Source: Marinilactibacillus kalidii
GTDB lineage: Bacteria; Bacillota; Bacilli; Lactobacillales; Carnobacteriaceae_A
Reading direction: 5' to 3'
DNA length: 64,000 nucleotides
Assembly (NCBI RefSeq): GCF_017599325.1
Contig: NZ_JAGFVM010000026.1
Span: forward strand, 1-64,000
This document shows, one piece after another, positions 61,911 to 64,000 of this stretch. The number at the start of each line of letters is the position of its first letter. Position 1 is the stretch's first letter. The notes beneath the pieces are model-generated. The model was not told the DNA's origin. It was given only the letters and a program-made list of their open reading frames with translations, and ran no database searches. Made by a program: the position numbers and the translations under genes.

Positions 61911-63749
61911 CTAGATTTGATCTTCTGTATTAACGACTGAATCATCTTGTTTGGATTTACTTCTACGCTCGTGCACTTTGGAATCCAATCCCTCTTCTTC
62001 TAAGAATTGACCGAATGGTATGAGATCGTGTGCTTCATAGCGTTCTTTGAACTCGTTGATTTCATCTTCTGAGAATAGTTTCGGATCTAGTCTCAAGTGC
62101 TCAACCGGTATCGGACGATCGTCAGTAATTTTGACGTTGATAACTACCGTGCGTCCGGATTTCTCTAATTCAACCGCTTTTTGGAAGGTTTCTTCTAACT
62201 CACTGATTTCTTTAACCGTGAATCCAACTGCTCCTTGTGCTTCTCCAATTTTAGCGTAATCAACGGATTGGAAATCTACACCATAGTAATAATGATTGGT
62301 ATCTTCTTGTTCAGCTTTGATAAAGGCATACTCTTCATTAGAGAAAACCACATGGATGCTTGGCAATTTGTGCTGAACAGTAGTGATAATGTCTTGCATC
62401 ACCATTGAAAAGGCGCCGTCACCGGTCAAATCCCATACTTGTCTATCTGGGAAAGATTTCTTCGCTGCGATGGCTCCAGGCAATCCACTTCCCATTGTCG
62501 CAAATATACCTGACGTTCTCCACATATTTTTCGGTGTCATTTTCAAATGACGGATAGACGTTTGCGTTGTGTTCCCAACGTCTGTAGAATAAATCGCATC
62601 ATCGTCTGCTACTTGATTGATAGCATTGTACGCTTGATAGACTTGTAACTCACCATCTTTTTTCTTTTCAAGCTTATCGATATAGGCTGCCCAATTTTTA
62701 ATGTTATTGATGTTCGCACGGTACCATGCGCTTTCTGGTTTTTCAGAAATCTGATCTGTCAGTGAACGGATAGCTGCTCCGGCATCGCCTAAAATTGCGA
62801 CATCAACCGGATGTCTTTTCCCTAATTTATGAGGATCAATATCGATTTGAATAAATTTATCAATATGGTCAAATACACCCGTTACTTCAGTGAAGGGATA
62901 ATTGCTTCCTGCGAACAACACGACATCGGCTTCTTCAAATACTTCCACTGCTGGTTTTCTAGCAACTCTGTTGGCTGAGCCAAGCATTGCTTCAAAATCA
63001 TGAGGGAAATTATCATAATTAAGGCCAGTGATTGCGACAGGTGCTTTTAATTTACGTGACAGCTCCATTACCGCATCGCCATTACCTCTTGTACCGATAC
63101 CGGCATAAATGACCGGACGCTTCGTATTTTCCAAGATTTTAGCAGCTTCTTCAATATCTTTTTTGTCTGGCACTGGATAAGTTGGTGTACGGTGGGCACT
63201 GGCAGATGAATACCAACCTTCGTTATCCATTTCAACCCATCCAAAACTGACCGGCACTTCTACAGCCGCTACCCCTTTACGGGTAATCGCTGTACGAATC
63301 GCCTCATCAATCATTTTCGGTAATTGCTCAGCATACGCGACTCGACGATTATAAATGGCGACATCGGCAAACAATGGATTATGATTCATCTCCTGAAAAG
63401 CATCCATATTAATTTCATTTTCCGCACGCTGTCCAATGATCGCTAACACTGGCACGCCATCTTCTCTAGCATCGTATAAACCGTTCATCAAATGGGTCGC
63501 ACCGGGACCGCCTGATCCAAAGACGACACCGATTTCTCCATTAAATTTAGCTTGCATAGATGCGGCGATAGCACCGACTTCCTCATGTCGCACTTGAATA
63601 AAATCGATATTCGTTTCTTCATGTTTTAATGCATCCATCCAAGAATTCAATGAACCTGCTGGTAAGCCATAAATCTGTTTGACGCCCCAGCTTTCCAATA
63701 CTTTGATTGCCGCTACCCCTGCTTCTATTTTGCCATTATTTTTAGACAT
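61911..63749 (-). CDS. Pyruvate oxidase (SpxB/Pox-type)
   Basis: A 612-residue thiamine-diphosphate and FAD enzyme. It converts pyruvate, phosphate and oxygen to acetyl phosphate, CO2 and hydrogen peroxide. The N-terminal VKQIYGLPAGSLNSWMDAL, the HEEVGAIAASMQAK with the essential Glu, the GSGGPGATHLMNGLYDARED and the ThDP-binding LTGDGAFSMVMQDIITTVQH segment are typical of lactobacillar POX and pneumococcal SpxB. AGGAGG lies ahead of the ATG. Single gene. Its presence means aerobic growth with peroxide production and fits the O2-dependent sulfatase maturase in this window. Confidence 0.93.
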   Translation of the reverse strand: MSKNNGKIEAGVAAIKVLESWGVKQIYGLPAGSLNSWMDALKHEETNIDFIQVRHEEVGAIAASMQAKFNGEIGVVFGSGGPGATHLMNGLYDAREDGVPVLAIIGQRAENEINMDAFQEMNHNPLFADVAIYNRRVAYAEQLPKMIDEAIRTAITRKGVAAVEVPVSFGWVEMDNEGWYSSASAHRTPTYPVPDKKDIEEAAKILENTKRPVIYAGIGTRGNGDAVMELSRKLKAPVAITGLNYDNFPHDFEAMLGSANRVARKPAVEVFEEADVVLFAGSNYPFTEVTGVFDHIDKFIQIDIDPHKLGKRHPVDVAILGDAGAAIRSLTDQISEKPESAWYRANINNIKNWAAYIDKLEKKKDGELQVYQAYNAINQVADDDAIYSTDVGNTTQTSIRHLKMTPKNMWRTSGIFATMGSGLPGAIAAKKSFPDRQVWDLTGDGAFSMVMQDIITTVQHKLPSIHVVFSNEEYAFIKAEQEDTNHYYYGVDFQSVDYAKIGEAQGAVGFTVKEISELEETFQKAVELEKSGRTVVINVKITDDRPIPVEHLRLDPKLFSEDEINEFKERYEAHDLIPFGQFLEEEGLDSKVHERRSKSKQDDSVVNTEDQI

Positions 63750-63908
63750 ATTAAATTGATCCTCCTACTTGTTCGTATTCCAGACAATATTACTGTTTAA
63801 TTTAATTGATATATACTATAAAGATACACTCACTAAATAGATCCTTCAAAGGATATGGTCCCGTTAAGCTAAATTAGAACAAAAAATGATAGAGGTGTTT
63901 GGTACAAA

Positions 63909-63938
63909 AAAAACCATCCCATAGGAAGGATGATTTTC
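63909..63938. terminator. Small hairpin near the window end
   Basis: CATCC and GGATG (with A-run before and TTTTCTT after) could end a transcript. No gene is seen in 63750-64000 apart from this and the upstream DNA of the pyruvate oxidase gene. Confidence 0.35.
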
Positions 63939-64000
63939 TTAATATAAGAACTTAGTTATCTTATAAAAATCTAGACTACTATTGATTTTATAGCATTCAA

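Overview
The window is low-GC DNA from a member of the Lactobacillales. The family Carnobacteriaceae, for example a marine Marinilactibacillus- or Alkalibacterium-like organism, is my inference, not a demonstrated identity. The support is WxL-domain surface proteins with DUF916/DUF3324 partners, Mga-like regulators, a LicT-type antiterminator, a pyruvate oxidase, strong GGAGG ribosome binding sites, and a genome layout of short operons separated by hairpin terminators. No tRNA, rRNA, CRISPR array, intact transposon or prophage was found.

Layout, left to right. 0-1.6 kb is decayed: a frameshifted secreted-peptide gene, a small membrane protein gene and an ISL3-type transposase remnant. 1.6-8.2 kb is a carbohydrate region: an RpiR regulator divergent from a sulfatase and its formylglycine-generating maturase, then a beta-glucoside-type PTS (IIBCA) and a LicT antiterminator, each PTS-locus gene behind its own antiterminator/terminator leader. 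8.3-10.3 kb holds small proteins of unknown role. 10.4-15.8 kb encodes a complete ECF transporter (S component, fused double ATPase, T component) with a PHP-type phosphoesterase and a divergent RpiR regulator. 15.9-26.2 kb is a surface-protein island: a broken SDR gene, then two paralogous Mga-like regulators on either side of a four-gene WxL operon whose first gene is frameshifted in a poly-A tract.

26.3-34.6 kb contains a HAD hydrolase, hypothetical proteins, a DUF1456 protein, two paralogous membrane-anchored proteins that both appear to start at ATT, a YjiH-like permease, two small membrane proteins and a metallophosphoesterase. 34.8-38.9 kb has a lone PhnD-like binding protein, a YeiL-like Crp/Fnr regulator, an SDR, a uracil-DNA glycosylase family protein and a YczE-like membrane protein; matching palindromes lie before the PhnD-like and YczE-like genes. 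38.9-48.5 kb is mostly housekeeping: Dus, a VOC protein, methionine aminopeptidase, adenosine deaminase, a MarR/nitroreductase/monooxygenase operon with tandem palindromic operators, MntH with a DtxR/MntR-type box, and an ABC-2 exporter.

48.7-64 kb has a P-type cation ATPase, a TPP-riboswitch-controlled thiamine salvage operon (thiW-thiM-thiE-tenA), MsrA, an alpha-xyloside uptake and hydrolysis operon (ABC importer plus GH31 alpha-xylosidase) divergent from an AraC regulator, and pyruvate oxidase. Most of the content is conventional nutrient uptake and stress metabolism. The least conventional points are the poly-A frameshift in the WxL operon, the paired ATT starts, the shared palindrome near the YeiL-like regulator, and the ECF/PHP/RpiR unit of unknown substrate.
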